Positions 48,059 through 58,023 of a stretch of DNA of 64,000 nt are shown piece by piece. Where the stretch lies: assembly GCA_900637675.1 (NCBI GenBank), contig LR134389.1, positions 1,426,001 to 1,490,000 of the forward strand, read 5' to 3'. Source of the stretch: Streptococcus equi subsp. equi. GTDB lineage: Bacteria > Bacillota > Bacilli > Lactobacillales > Streptococcaceae. Position numbers and translations under genes: made by a program. Below the pieces are notes generated by a model. It was given only the letters and a program-made list of their open reading frames with translations, ran no database searches and was not told the DNA's origin. The stretch's first letter is position 1. The number at the start of each line of letters is the position of its first letter.

Positions 48059-49372
48059 TTAGTCTACAAATTCAAACTCAAACTTGCCAATGCGAACAAT
48101 GTCGCCGTCCTTAGCACCACGCTCACGAAGCGCTTCATCAACACCCATGCCACGTAGCTGACGAGCAAATTTCATGATAGATTCGTCGCGCTCCAGATTG
48201 GTCATCACAAAGAGACGCTCTAATTTCTCACCAGACAATACCCAAGCTGCATCATCAGCACGACTAATCTCAAAGGCCTTTTCCTCAGCCGCAAAGCCAT
48301 AATAAGCCTCGTCCTCAGCCAAATCAGCCTCATCATACAACAAGAAATCATCAGTTTTTGCTAATAGCTCTGCTGTTGCTTCTAATAGGCTATCCAAGCC
48401 TTGATGTGCCAAGCTAGAAATCGGGAAAATTATTGGCAGTTCTTCAAAGTCATCATACTGAGCAGCTAACTGTTCCTTGAAGCGCTGCAACTGCTCCTTT
48501 GCCTCTGGCATATCCATTTTATTGGCGACGATAATTTGCGGACGCTCCATAAGACGAAGATTATATGCTTCTAACTCCTTATTAATCGCCACATAGTCCT
48601 CATAAGGGTCTCGTCCTTCAGCTGCTGACATATCAATAACATGTAGAATCACACGTGTACGCTCAATATGGCGCAAAAACTGAGTGCCAAGCCCCACACC
48701 CTGGCTAGCTCCCTTGATTAAGCCTGGAAGATCTGCCATAGCAAAGCTCTCACCAGATTTGGTTCGAACCATACCTAGATTAGGCACAATAGTGGTAAAG
48801 TGATAAGCACCAATCTTGGGCTTGGCTGATGAGACCACGCTTAGTAGCGTTGATTTACCAACTGACGGAAAACCAACCAGTCCCACATCTGCCAAAATCT
48901 TAAGCTCTAGCTCTAATTGGCGCTCCTCTCCTGGTTCACCATTTTCAGCAATCTCAGGTGCTGGATTGCGCGGCGTTGCAAAACGAATGTTCCCACGACC
49001 GCCACGACCACCCTTAGCCACGACAAATTCTTGACCATGCTCAACCAGATCCGTCAGAACCTTACCGGTTTCAGCATCACGCACAGTCGTTCCCTGTGGC
49101 ACTGAGATAATCAAATCCTCTGAGCCACGACCATGCATGCCCTTAGTCATGCCTTTTTCACCGGATTTGGCCTTGAACTTACGATTGTAGCGAAAGTCTA
49201 TTAGGGTACGCAAACCTTCATCAACCTTGAAAATGACAGAGCCACCCTTGCCACCATCACCGCCCCAAGGGCCGCCATTAGGCACATATTTTTCACGACG
49301 AAAGGCCACCATACCATCACCGCCACGACCAGCCTGAACACTGACCTTAGCAGTATCTAAAAACATACTCAT
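48059..49372 (-). CDS. obgE: Obg-family GTPase ObgE/CgtA
   Basis: The 437-residue protein has the glycine-rich Obg fold (residues 1-155), a GTPase domain with G1 GFPSVGKST near 165, [10 protein letters not shown] near 212 and NKMDMPEA near 283, and a C-terminal OCT domain. It works in 50S ribosome assembly and stress control. It follows the DUF4044 gene, in a layout common in lactic acid bacteria. Confidence 0.97.
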   Translation of the reverse strand: MSMFLDTAKVSVQAGRGGDGMVAFRREKYVPNGGPWGGDGGKGGSVIFKVDEGLRTLIDFRYNRKFKAKSGEKGMTKGMHGRGSEDLIISVPQGTTVRDAETGKVLTDLVEHGQEFVVAKGGRGGRGNIRFATPRNPAPEIAENGEPGEERQLELELKILADVGLVGFPSVGKSTLLSVVSSAKPKIGAYHFTTIVPNLGMVRTKSGESFAMADLPGLIKGASQGVGLGTQFLRHIERTRVILHVIDMSAAEGRDPYEDYVAINKELEAYNLRLMERPQIIVANKMDMPEAKEQLQRFKEQLAAQYDDFEELPIIFPISSLAHQGLDSLLEATAELLAKTDDFLLYDEADLAEDEAYYGFAAEEKAFEISRADDAAWVLSGEKLERLFVMTNLERDESIMKFARQLRGMGVDEALRERGAKDGDIVRIGKFEFEFVD

Positions 49373-49401
49373 ACTTTTCTTCTCAAACCTTCTCTTATCC
49401 T

Positions 49402-49424
49402 AAAAAAACGCCTTTCAGCGTTTT
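49402..49424 (-). terminator. terminator of the DUF4044 gene
   Basis: Read leftward, a 7-bp stem (49418-49424 with 49405-49411) with a 6-base loop is followed by three further T. It begins 2 bases after the DUF4044 stop. Confidence 0.75.
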
Positions 49425-49425
49425 C

Positions 49426-49554
49426 TTACATCAATACTGACAGGGCACCCGCAATAAGTCCACCGACAGTCACAAGAACCATCACGATCACAACAACTGT
49501 TGTCAACTTTTCAAAGGCAGTTTTTTTGCGAGGTCCATTTTCTCCAAATGCCAC
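49426..49554 (-). CDS. DUF4044 family small membrane protein
   Basis: The 42-residue protein starts with GTG (read as Met), giving MAFGENGPRKKTAFEKLTTV, followed by a hydrophobic segment to the C-terminus. This is the DUF4044 family pattern (basic amphipathic start, KTAFEKLT, single membrane helix). GAGG lies 9 bases before the GTG. Function is unknown. It is upstream of obgE with a terminator between. Confidence 0.85.
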   Translation of the reverse strand: MAFGENGPRKKTAFEKLTTVVVIVMVLVTVGGLIAGALSVLM

Positions 49555-49814
49555 TGTTAAATACCTCATCTATTGATTTTTTCCTCTTATATCTTAACAC
49601 GAATGTCGCTATTAAGCAAATATCTATTAGCAAGGGCAGCGCAAACTGATCAAAAAAGGGATCGTTTTTTAACTCATCAGAGAAAACCAACACTGAGCCT
49701 TTTACGATAGGCATTCTAGGAGACATTTAGCCTATGAAACAGGCTAGCTCCTTGTGAAATAGTCGCAAATATGATACATTAAATTTTGCAACATTAACAT
49801 ATTAGGAGACTGCT

Positions 49815-50642
49815 ATGGTTTTGCCACATTTTGACGATTATCTTGAAAAATACGCTAACCTTCTTATCAAAAAAGGAGTCAACATTCAAAAAGGTCACAC
49901 ACTACTCATTTCTATTGCAGTAGAGCAACACAAGCTTGCGCGGCTATTAACCAAAAAAGCCTATGAGGCTGGTGCAGCTGAGGTTCTTGTTGACTATAAT
50001 GACGATCAGATCACACGCGAGAAGCTTCTTAAGGCTGATGAAGACCGTCTCTTGCAGGTACCAGATTATGTCGTTGAACAGTCACATTATCTCCTTGATC
50101 AAAAAGCAAGCCGCTTAGTCATTCGCTCTGCCAATCCAAACGTCTTTGCTGATATTGATTCTGATAGGCTAGCTGGAGCAACACGCGCAACAGCTATTGC
50201 TCTTGAAAAACAGCGGGCTGCCACTCAGGCCAACAAAGTCAGCTGGAATCTAGCAGCTGCAGCCGGTCCCGAATGGGCTGCTATGGTTTTTCCAAACCTG
50301 ACAAGCGAAGAAGAGCAGGTGGACGCTTTGTGGGATGCCATTTTCAAAATGAATCGCATTTACGAGACAGATCCTGTCAAGGCCTGGGACCAACATCAGG
50401 AACGTTTAGAAAAAAAGGCAAGGCTCCTCAATGATTATCAGTTTGACAGCCTTCACTACAGGGCACCAGGAACTGACCTAAGACTTGGAATGCCTGAGCA
50501 GCACATTTGGGAAGCGGCTGGCCTAAATCGCTCAACAGCCCACGCGGACTTTATGATTGGTTCTGAACAAATGGATATCGATGGCATTACCAAAGACGGA
50601 GAAGTCATTCCAATCTTCCGAGGAGGAGAATGGGCGATCTAA
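49815..50642 (+). pseudogene. pepS: aminopeptidase PepS/AmpS (M29) with large internal in-frame deletion
   Basis: The 275-residue frame begins like a normal M29 aminopeptidase (MVLPHFDDYLEKYANLL) and ends like one (ADFMIGSEQMDIDG ... IFRGGEWAI). At residue about 236 (HIW followed by EAAGLNR), however, it jumps from the segment that normally reads WEGAGS to the segment near the C-terminus. Family members are about 410 residues, so about 138 codons are missing. The missing part should include metal-binding glutamate and histidine residues, and the later HxD survives (as AHAD). The enzyme is therefore likely dead, although the frame is preserved. AGGAG precedes the start. Confidence 0.85.
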
Positions 50643-50652
50643 TCACCCTACA

Positions 50653-50677
50653 GATCAGTCTAAGACTGGTCTTTTTT
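50653..50677 (+). terminator. terminator after pepS
   Basis: An 8-bp stem (50653-50660 with 50664-50671, one G-U pair) with a TAA loop is followed by a T run. Confidence 0.8.
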
Positions 50678-50720
50678 ACTATCAATTCAGCAGCTAACCC
50701 AGCCAGTGACTAGTCTAGCC

Positions 50721-51434
50721 TTAGGCTTTTAAGGCCTCTAGCTCTGCTGCTGTTAACCTACGATAGGCTCCAGGCGCCAAAGCACTATCAAGCTGTAAGG
50801 GCCCCATACTAATGCGCTGTAAATCGCTGACTGTTTTACCACAGGCTGCTACCATTCGCTTAACCTGATGAAATTTTCCTTCCTCGATGGTGATTTTGAC
50901 AAGGCTGGTTTTTAGCGATTCGTTAATCTCAAGAATGTCCAAATGTGCTGGCATGCATTGGTGATCCTTTAAAGTGATTCCCTGTGCGAAATGCTTGACG
51001 TCCTCTTGAGTCATCATACCGTCTACCACAGCAAGGTATTGCTTGGCAACATGCTTTTTAGGAGACAAAAGAGCATGTGCTAGCTTTCCATCATTGGTCA
51101 CTAAGAGCAAGCCATGCGTATCCTTATCAAGCCGCCCAACAGGAAAGACAGCCTTTTGACGTGCAGTATCATCTAACAAATCCAGCACTGTCTTATGGCT
51201 AGAATCCTCAGTCGCAGAAATCACTCCTTTAGGCTTATTAAGCATATAATACACAAAGGCCTCATAATTGAGCCTTTGTCCCTGATAGCTAACCTCATCG
51301 GTCATTTCATTGACTTGATATTTTGGAGACGTTTGGCTAACCCCATTCACACTGACTTGCTTTTTCTTTAATAGCAGCTTCACTTGACTGCGACTGCCTA
51401 AGCCAGCATCAACTAAAAACTTATCTAAGCGCAT
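50721..51434 (-). CDS. rsuA: 16S rRNA pseudouridine synthase (RsuA family)
   Basis: The 237-residue protein has an N-terminal S4 domain (about residues 1-60) and the catalytic motif GRLDKDTHGLLLVTNDG near residue 101 with its aspartate. RsuA makes pseudouridine 516 in 16S rRNA. Length matches. Confidence 0.92.
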   Translation of the reverse strand: MRLDKFLVDAGLGSRSQVKLLLKKKQVSVNGVSQTSPKYQVNEMTDEVSYQGQRLNYEAFVYYMLNKPKGVISATEDSSHKTVLDLLDDTARQKAVFPVGRLDKDTHGLLLVTNDGKLAHALLSPKKHVAKQYLAVVDGMMTQEDVKHFAQGITLKDHQCMPAHLDILEINESLKTSLVKITIEEGKFHQVKRMVAACGKTVSDLQRISMGPLQLDSALAPGAYRRLTAAELEALKA

Positions 51435-51598
51435 GTATTCCCCTTCTTCTTACTGTTAGCTGATGCTTAGTCTGGCCCATGCGAGACACATTAATTCAGC
51501 AACAGCTCTTTCAAGCTAATTCTTAGTATAGCACAAAAGGCAGCTCATTTAAGACTGTAAGCCCTTAATATATTATAATAATAAAAAAGGAGGGTATC

Positions 51599-51958
51599 AT
51601 GTCTATTTATTCACAGCTATACGAAACAAAAAGCAAGCATTCTGCTCAAGCAATGGGCTCTGGTGGCTTAGAGGTCCTAGCAACACCTGCTCTTGTCGCC
51701 TTTATGGAGCATGCTGCCTTCACGTTTCTGCAAAGTCAGCTAAAGGACAAGCAAACAACCGTTGGAAGTGAAATCGCTATCCAGCACCTAGCTGCCTCTA
51801 AAATCGGTCAGGCAGTAACCATTGTTATCACTGCACTCAAGGAAGAGGGCAGAAAATACGACTTTCGTATCGAAGCCTTTGCCAACCATAAGCTCATTGG
51901 CAGAGCCTGCCACACACGTGTCAGGGTTGACCAAGACGCCTTTTTGGAAAAGCTTTAA
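51599..51958 (+). CDS. FlK-like hot-dog thioesterase
   Basis: The 119-residue protein resembles small thioesterases of the fluoroacetyl-CoA type, with GSGGLEVLATPALVAFMEHAA near the start (catalytic-type Glu and Thr) and the strand GSEIAIQHLAASKIG. Substrate is unknown. AAAGGAGG precedes the ATG. It stands alone with a strong terminator. Confidence 0.82.
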   Translation: MSIYSQLYETKSKHSAQAMGSGGLEVLATPALVAFMEHAAFTFLQSQLKDKQTTVGSEIAIQHLAASKIGQAVTIVITALKEEGRKYDFRIEAFANHKLIGRACHTRVRVDQDAFLEKL

Positions 51959-51963
51959 AGGTC

Positions 51964-51998
51964 AAAAAGCGCTTAGTCTAAATGCCTAAGCGCTTTTT
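51964..51998. terminator. bidirectional terminator after the thioesterase
   Basis: A perfect 13-bp stem (51964-51976 with 51986-51998) whose arms start with AAAAA and end with TTTTT. Confidence 0.95.
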
Positions 51999-52047
51999 GA
52001 GAGCTTTAACAAAACCTTTGCTACTAATCCTACTACACTTACCAGAT

Positions 52048-53271
52048 CTATTTTGTCAGCGCTTGATATCGCTCTGCCTTTAGATTTTTGATTGTCCACA
52101 AAGCCACAAAGCTAACAAGGTACAGCAGGGCTAAAAAGAGCATGACCATAGAGACACTTGAAACATCAAGAATTTTACCGATGATAACCGATGAAAAGCC
52201 TCCAACAGCTCGTCCAACATTGAGGATAAGGTTATTAGCTGTTGATCGAATGTGATGAGGATAGAGTCGTGTGATCATCGCACCATAGCCCGCAAACATG
52301 CCATTAACGAAAAATCCAACAATAGCTCCTCCAATAAGCATGGTTGACATCGAATTGGCAAACTGAAAAAGATAGACACAAACAGAGGACAAAAGCAAAA
52401 AGATAGAATAAACCAATCTTGGCCCAAAGGTATCTAGCAGATGGCCAAAGGTCAGCATTCCAAGGCACATGCCCACAATGGTTGATACCATCCACAGAGA
52501 CGAATCCTTGACAGAAATATGTAGACTAGCTTGGATAATAGTTGGCAGCCAGTTCATCATACCAAAATAACCAGCAATCTGAACTGTCGTCATCACCATC
52601 AAAGCGAGAGTTTGTCCTGTCAAGGCTGGTGTCTTAAATAACTCACTAATCTTTACCGGCTGACTAGCTTCCTCTGAAACATTGACATGGTTATCAATAA
52701 TCTTATCATCATCAATAGCAACCATCATCCAAATGACTAGTAAAATCGGAGCCAGACCAAAGAGAAAGAGGCCGCGCCAGCCAAGAGCAGGTGCTAGCCA
52801 GCCTGCTAATAAAGCAGAAACAATTGATCCAACCTGACCTGCAATCCCATTTAGCGATGAGACGCGCCCCATTTTTTCAGCAGGGACAAGTCCTGCCATA
52901 ATCGCAATAGCAACACCATATTCACCACCAACCCCAATACCAGCAATAAAGCGCATGAGGTATAAAAATTCAATCGTCTTGGTAAAATAAATCAAGCCTG
53001 TTGCCACTGAAAAAATAAGGATCGTCCATTTGAATACCTTAAATTTATGATGTCTATCAGCAAGCAGACCAAAGAGCAGGCCCCCAAAGAGCATTCCTAG
53101 ATTAGTGATAGTAGCTATCCAGCCTCCTTGAGTACTACTCACTCCTAGATCAGAGATAATAGAGGACATCGAAAAGGCTAGAAACATAACGTTAAGATCA
53201 TCTGTTCCTGAAGCGGCAATAGCAGCCCAAAGCGCACGCTTGTTGTTCTTGTCTAAAGACAATGCTGACAT
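52048..53271 (-). CDS. MFS transporter
   Basis: The 407-residue protein has twelve predicted membrane segments and the MFS loop motif GLLADRHHKFKVFKW near residue 66. GVGGEYGVAIA near 112 recalls sugar or aromatic-acid proton symporters. Substrate cannot be told. AAGGAGA precedes the ATG. It has a consensus promoter far upstream. Confidence 0.88.
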   Translation of the reverse strand: MSALSLDKNNKRALWAAIAASGTDDLNVMFLAFSMSSIISDLGVSSTQGGWIATITNLGMLFGGLLFGLLADRHHKFKVFKWTILIFSVATGLIYFTKTIEFLYLMRFIAGIGVGGEYGVAIAIMAGLVPAEKMGRVSSLNGIAGQVGSIVSALLAGWLAPALGWRGLFLFGLAPILLVIWMMVAIDDDKIIDNHVNVSEEASQPVKISELFKTPALTGQTLALMVMTTVQIAGYFGMMNWLPTIIQASLHISVKDSSLWMVSTIVGMCLGMLTFGHLLDTFGPRLVYSIFLLLSSVCVYLFQFANSMSTMLIGGAIVGFFVNGMFAGYGAMITRLYPHHIRSTANNLILNVGRAVGGFSSVIIGKILDVSSVSMVMLFLALLYLVSFVALWTIKNLKAERYQALTK

Positions 53272-53466
53272 GATTATTCTCCTTTTAATAGTAGCTCACT
53301 GACTACCTTAATTAATTGAATACCCTTTAAGCCCATTAAAAAAGACCTAGGCACCAGTCCATCAGTCGCATTCAGTCTACAGCAAAATAAGAGCAGGCTC
53401 ACTCCTCTTTGTCTTGTCACTTTCATGCCTCACAGAACATCATTAAAGTGGTATTTAATTGTTCCT

Positions 53467-53495
53467 AGTATAAGCAAGTCAGTCACCTTTGTCAA
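53467..53495 (-). promoter_or_regulatory. promoter of the MFS gene with a long leader
   Basis: Read leftward, -35 TTGACA (complement of 53490-53495) and -10 TATACT (complement of 53467-53472) are 17 bases apart. The transcript would have a leader of about 190 bases. The 358-base gap 53272-53629 otherwise holds the leader and the DUF1846 promoter. Confidence 0.75.
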
Positions 53496-53598
53496 GTCAT
53501 TTTTTATCGGTATTTAAATAGCGCTGCTTTTTGCCACCCTAGCTACTTAGAGGAAGAGACTAATTTTTAGACAAATCATTCACTTCTCACTATTTCTT

Positions 53599-53607
53599 TG
53601 CTATAAT
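53599..53607 (+). promoter_or_regulatory. extended -10 of the DUF1846 gene
   Basis: TGCTATAAT at 53599-53607 lies about 22 bases before the ATG at 53630, with AGAGGTG as the ribosome-binding site between. Confidence 0.65.
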
Positions 53608-53629
53608 GCTTAGCAGAGGTGAAAAATAA

Positions 53630-55114
53630 ATGAAAAACATTGCTTTTGATTCCAACAAATACCTAAGCTTACAAAGGAATCATATTCTAGAACGTATCAA
53701 GCAATTTGACGGCAAGCTCTACATGGAATTTGGCGGAAAAATACTTGAGGATTTTCATGCGGCGCGTGTCTTGCCTGGCTATGAGCCTGACAACAAAATC
53801 AAGCTGCTAAAGGAGCTCAAGGATCAGGTTGAGATTGTCATCACCATCAATGCCAATAATATCGAACATTCTAAAACGCGTGGTGACTTAGGAATCTCCT
53901 ACGATCAGGAAGTGCTCCGTTTAATTGATACCTTTAACGCCTTAGATATCTATGTTGGCTCAGTTGTAATTACGCAGTACAACCATCAGGCAGCTGCGGA
54001 TCATTTTCAAAAGCAATTAGCCAAAAATGGCATTACGTCTTATCGCCACTACCCAATCAAAGGCTATCCAACAGATATTAACCACATCATTTCTCCTGAT
54101 GGTATGGGGAGAAATGACTACATCAAGACCAGTCGTAACCTGATTGTCGTCACAGCTCCTGGTCCTGGCTCTGGAAAATTAGCGACCTGCATCTCACAGC
54201 TCTATCATGACCAACTAAAGGGTGTCACATCAGGCTATGCAAAGTTTGAAACCTTCCCTGTTTGGAATCTTCCACTCCACCACCCTGTAAACCTAGCCTA
54301 TGAGGCTGCCACTGCTGATTTAGATGATGTGAACATGATTGATCCCTTTCATTTAGAGGCTTACGGGAAAACAGCAGTCAATTACAATCGTGATATTGAG
54401 GTCTTTCCAGTACTAAACAGAACCTTTGAGCGTATTTTAAGCCAGTCCCCATATGCATCTCCAACAGATATGGGTGTTAATATGGTCGGCTTTTCCATTG
54501 TTAATGAGGAGGCTGCTATCGAAGCCTCAAGGCAAGAAATCATTCGCCGCTACTATCAAACCTTGGTAGACTTCAAAGCGGAGCGCGTGACCGAGGCTGC
54601 AGTTAAAAAGCTTGAGCTCTTGATGAATGACATCGGTGTCACTCCCAAAGATCGACAGGTTACTCTCATTGCTAGGCAAAAAGCAGAGATAACTGGTCAG
54701 CCTGCCCTAGCCCTTCAGCTTCCAAATGGTCAGGTAGTCACCGGTAAAACATCTGATTTGTTTGGTCCGACCGCTGCTGTTATCATCAATGCTATCAAAA
54801 CACTGGCCCACATTAGTAAGGAAACGCATCTCATTGAGCCAGAATATGTCAAGCCCATTCAAGGGCTCAAGATTAATCACCTAGGCAGTCACAACCCTAG
54901 GCTACACGCTAATGAAATCCTAATGGCGCTGGCTATCACAGCAATGAACAACAACCAAGCCGATCTAGCCATGAAAGAATTAGGAAATCTCAAGGGCAGC
55001 GAAGCGCATTCAACCGTTATCCTGACCAACGAGGACAAGCATGTTCTCAGACAGCTCGGTATCAATGTGACCTTTGACCCTGTTTATCAGCACCATAAGC
55101 TCTATCGCAGCTAA
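53630..55114 (+). CDS. DUF1846 family protein
   Basis: The 494-residue protein matches DUF1846, widespread in streptococci and clostridia, of unsettled function. It has no signal peptide. [23 protein letters not shown] near residue 172 resembles a nucleotide-binding loop, so an ATP-dependent step is possible. It stands alone with promoter and terminator. Confidence 0.85.
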   Translation: MKNIAFDSNKYLSLQRNHILERIKQFDGKLYMEFGGKILEDFHAARVLPGYEPDNKIKLLKELKDQVEIVITINANNIEHSKTRGDLGISYDQEVLRLIDTFNALDIYVGSVVITQYNHQAAADHFQKQLAKNGITSYRHYPIKGYPTDINHIISPDGMGRNDYIKTSRNLIVVTAPGPGSGKLATCISQLYHDQLKGVTSGYAKFETFPVWNLPLHHPVNLAYEAATADLDDVNMIDPFHLEAYGKTAVNYNRDIEVFPVLNRTFERILSQSPYASPTDMGVNMVGFSIVNEEAAIEASRQEIIRRYYQTLVDFKAERVTEAAVKKLELLMNDIGVTPKDRQVTLIARQKAEITGQPALALQLPNGQVVTGKTSDLFGPTAAVIINAIKTLAHISKETHLIEPEYVKPIQGLKINHLGSHNPRLHANEILMALAITAMNNNQADLAMKELGNLKGSEAHSTVILTNEDKHVLRQLGINVTFDPVYQHHKLYRS

Positions 55115-55118
55115 AGCC

Positions 55119-55152
55119 AAACGTCCAGCTAAAATCAAGCTGGACGTTTTTT
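55119..55152 (+). terminator. terminator of the DUF1846 gene
   Basis: A perfect 12-bp stem (55119-55130 with 55138-55149) closes a 7-base loop and is followed by TTT. Confidence 0.95.
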
Positions 55153-55169
55153 GATATGACTTGTATCAG

Positions 55170-55586
55170 CTAGTCAGAGGATCGTTTTTTACTTGTCACA
55201 AACATGGTCAGGCTAACCCTGGTTAATAGTCTATCATCTTGATTTTTGATGGTGACCTCAATCAGCTGTGTGGTCCGACCTCTATGCACCAGACTACCTT
55301 CTACGACTAAACGGTCTCCTAGATGACCAGGCTTAAGATAATTCACATTAGCTTGCAGAGTAACAGCCTCAAGACCTATTGATTTGGCCACCAAGCCACC
55401 AACCTGATCACAAAGGGTAAACAAAAAGCCCCCATGTGCATTTCCATAATAGTTCAAGGCTGACGCATGGATCTCTGTTGATAACAGCACATGACCAGCC
55501 TCAAACACATCAATATGATAATGCTCAAAGACACTAATCGTATTTAGCTTTAAATCCTTTGGTATTTCTGTCATTATAGTCATCAC
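55170..55586 (-). CDS. PaaI-family hot-dog thioesterase
   Basis: The 138-residue protein has the PaaI motif YYGNAHGGFLFTLCDQVGG near residue 47 (catalytic Asp/Glu region) and the GDRLVVEGSLVHRGRTT strand. By family it hydrolyses aromatic or acyl-CoA thioesters. The start may be the first ATG or the one five codons later; neither has a clear ribosome-binding site. Confidence 0.85.
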   Translation of the reverse strand: MMTIMTEIPKDLKLNTISVFEHYHIDVFEAGHVLLSTEIHASALNYYGNAHGGFLFTLCDQVGGLVAKSIGLEAVTLQANVNYLKPGHLGDRLVVEGSLVHRGRTTQLIEVTIKNQDDRLLTRVSLTMFVTSKKRSSD

Positions 55587-55660
55587 TTTCTTATTAATAT
55601 CACTTTAACGACCATTATACTATAAAGAAAGCCCTTGGTTCAACCTCGTCATAAGTTGTC

Positions 55661-55771
55661 TCACGCATAGGCATGAAGAAAAGGATAAACATCGTCTTTA
55701 TACATCAAGTAGATGTCTTCAAATTCCAATAACAGGTCCCCCTTCCAAAATGTCTGCTCACTTTTGTTGGA
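55661..55771 (-). pseudogene. coding remnant, C-terminal end of an unrecognised gene
   Basis: A leftward frame of 36 codons reads like a natural protein end (SEQTFWKGDLLLEFEDIY then LMYKDDVYPFLHAYA and stop). There is no start codon with a ribosome-binding site, and the frame is stopped upstream. Family not recognised. Confidence 0.4.
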
Positions 55772-56175
55772 CTACAATTTTGCTAAAAGGTTACAGCTGA
55801 TGTCAATTTTTTGACATCACCCCTGCTAAAGACCTGCCTTATGAGTCGTTTGCACCTAGTTGAACTGACAGTCTTAACCCTTTTTGATCAAGGACAAATA
55901 GCCAGCTTCTTCAGAGCTTGGTGTCAGGAGCTCCTTCGCCATTAGAGGTCTTTACTAGTGTGATTTTTGTAAGGAAATGATTACAAGAGGCTGTGAGTAG
56001 ATCCAATTATTCTAACCCCATCTGCACAACCGGCTGTAGCTACATCTCACCATTTGTTAAGGCTTACTCTATGGCCTCATTGACTAGCTGATCTTGAGCA
56101 AACAAAAAGCACACTAAAGGCAAATTAGCATGCTTTCAAAAAAATGCTAACCACAAGAAGTAAGCTAGAGGCTTT

Positions 56176-56313
56176 TTATGCTTTTGATCTTGGCACACAG
56201 ATCCCTCTTACTTCCCTCATTTTCAACAGCTGTCCTGCTATCTCTTCAATGATATCTTGAGGGTACAAGCTCAGACAGAGAAGCTGTTTTTTAAACAAAG
56301 CCAGATCTCTTCT
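56176..56313 (-). pseudogene. coding remnant, internal/C-terminal piece of an unrecognised gene
   Basis: A leftward frame of 45 codons (DLALFKKQLLCLSLYPQD, then IIEEIAGQLLKMREVRGICV) has protein-like composition but no start signal. It lies in the 850-base stretch 55587-56436, which has no intact gene. Stops in all frames suggest decay. A short hairpin (55798-55806 with 55811-55819) is the only other structure I see. Confidence 0.4.
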
Positions 56314-56436
56314 TTATAATACCTAGACTGTGGACTAAAAGACCACACCAGAAGCAAATACTAGAGCTGAAAGCTGCTCTCAACTCACACAGGACTTAAA
56401 GCAAAACCATGACTATCACCTATGTCATACCAACGA

Positions 56437-56946
56437 TTAATTAAGAATGTGATAAACCTGTAAACAAAGCCTTTTCTTTGAAGCCGTCTCACATTCCTGA
56501 TAGGTCGATGTCACCACATTGAATTTCTCTACCAGCTTAATATTACCAGTATTTCTAACATCTACCTCATAATTGAAATAACGGTATTTGTTTTTGCCTT
56601 TTAAATAATCCACAATAGCTCTCAAGGCCTCATAGCCATAGCCTAGTCCTTGACTTGATTTTTTCAACCATATGCCCAATTCCGGTGTCTCACTATCAAG
56701 GCTAAAGACTTCCAAGCTTCCAACGAAGTCATTTGCTTTATTCAAAATGACTAGCTCTAGCATGTTTCCTTTTTTCATTTCTGCGATAAAGCTAGCTAGT
56801 GTCTCCTTAGCAGCAGCGATGTCCTTAAAGGGATCAGGCCATTGAAATGCTGTGATTTCTTCGGTAAATGCCTTGTGATAAGGCTCAAAATAGGTCTCAT
56901 TCAACTCCTGTATGATCAATCTTTCTGTTAATAATTTAACTGCCAT
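56437..56946 (-). CDS. GNAT-family N-acetyltransferase
   Basis: The 169-residue protein starts MAVKLLTERLIIQEL and has the acetyl-CoA-binding loop in SSQGLGYGYEALRAI near residue 99, typical of RimJ/RimL-like acetyltransferases. The start at 56946 is preferred because AGGAGG precedes it. A further in-frame Met 14 codons upstream has none. The substrate is unknown. Confidence 0.8.
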   Translation of the reverse strand: MAVKLLTERLIIQELNETYFEPYHKAFTEEITAFQWPDPFKDIAAAKETLASFIAEMKKGNMLELVILNKANDFVGSLEVFSLDSETPELGIWLKKSSQGLGYGYEALRAIVDYLKGKNKYRYFNYEVDVRNTGNIKLVEKFNVVTSTYQECETASKKRLCLQVYHILN

Positions 56947-57168
56947 TAGCCCTCCTATCAGTAAGCTCAACATTACTGACAATTTCATCTCTTAATAACA
57001 ACACCAAACATAAAGCAGATCAAAAGCTTCAGCTATCCTGCTACAAAAACGAGAAAAACACCTATTTAGGTTCTGTCATTCTAAGACAAATCATTCTATT
57101 GTAGTGATGATAAGCCACTATAAAGCCTGCTATCTTTCAGTTAACAAACATCTGCTCTATCAGAAGCC

Positions 57169-57806
57169 TTACCTAAGCAGCTCACATAGCTGCCTGAGGC
57201 TATCAATGCGCTTGTCTGCCTGACCTTGATCAATGCCGTAACGCTTGTCTTTGATTGCTAGAACCTTCAAGCCAGCAGCCTTAGCTGCGGCAATCCCTTT
57301 TTGACTATCTTCGACAACGACAAACTCTGCTTTAGCCAGTCCCAGAGCCTGCGCAACCTTGTTATAAATCTCAGGATTAGGCTTACCAGCTGTGACGTCC
57401 TCACGCGCCAGTGTAAGGTCAAAATAAGCCTTGATATGACTGCTCTCTAAAGCTAACAAAATATCACAACGACTAGAGTTTGAGGCTAAAGCAAGCTTAA
57501 GTCCCTGCCCTTTAAGAGCTTTGAGGCAGGACTTGACCCCTTTAAACATCAGCTCTTGGTAAGGAGGCTTATGGCACAGCTTATAGGCCTCATAAGCCAC
57601 AGCAATATCTCTTGCCTCATCAGCATTAGCCTGCCCTGCTAAGACCTTGTCCCAAATCTGCTGAAGATTACCACCAATAAAATCCTCGGGCTGAGGTGGT
57701 CAATCCTAATGCCCTTACTCGTCAAAAAGGCTTCACGACGTTTGAGATAAAAAGGCTCCGTATCAAATAAAACGCCGTCCATGTCAAATATTATTCCCTT
57801 AACCAT
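57169..57806 (-). pseudogene. HAD-family phosphatase, frameshifted
   Basis: From the ATG at 57806 (AAAGGAGGG upstream) the frame gives the HAD motif FDMDGVLFDTEP and continues for about 36 residues. After HL the frame breaks near 57694-57696. The neighbouring frame then reads QPEDFIGGNLQQIWDKVLAG and continues to the end with the other HAD motifs (ASNSS, GKPNPEIY, VVEDSQKGIAAA). This matches beta-phosphoglucomutase-like phosphatases. One base appears to be missing. Confidence 0.88.
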
Positions 57807-58023
57807 TAGTGCCCTCCTTTTCCTTCTATTCTAGCATAGATCCTGCAAAAGTCTGCTTTCAAAGCAGGGAATAGATGTAAGAAAGCTTATTTTCAGATTT
57901 TTACAGTCGCTATTCTTTCTGCTTTTTGGTATCATAGGCTATGGTACACTGGTCTTTTGTAGCATTTGAAGGCTGGAATTGGCATGATTATGCTTGACTT
58001 TTATTTTAGAGAGGATTTTAGGA

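Noticed and set aside
47802..48062. 86-residue rightward frame
   Set aside because: It is the shadow of the 52-residue leftward gene, with unlikely composition.
49511..49726. 71-residue leftward frame overlapping the DUF4044 gene
   Set aside because: It overlaps the DUF4044 frame, which matches a known family, and lacks a ribosome-binding site.
55798..55819. Hairpin as a terminator in the gene-poor stretch
   Set aside because: The stem is perfect but there is no T run beyond the loop and no intact gene ends beside it.
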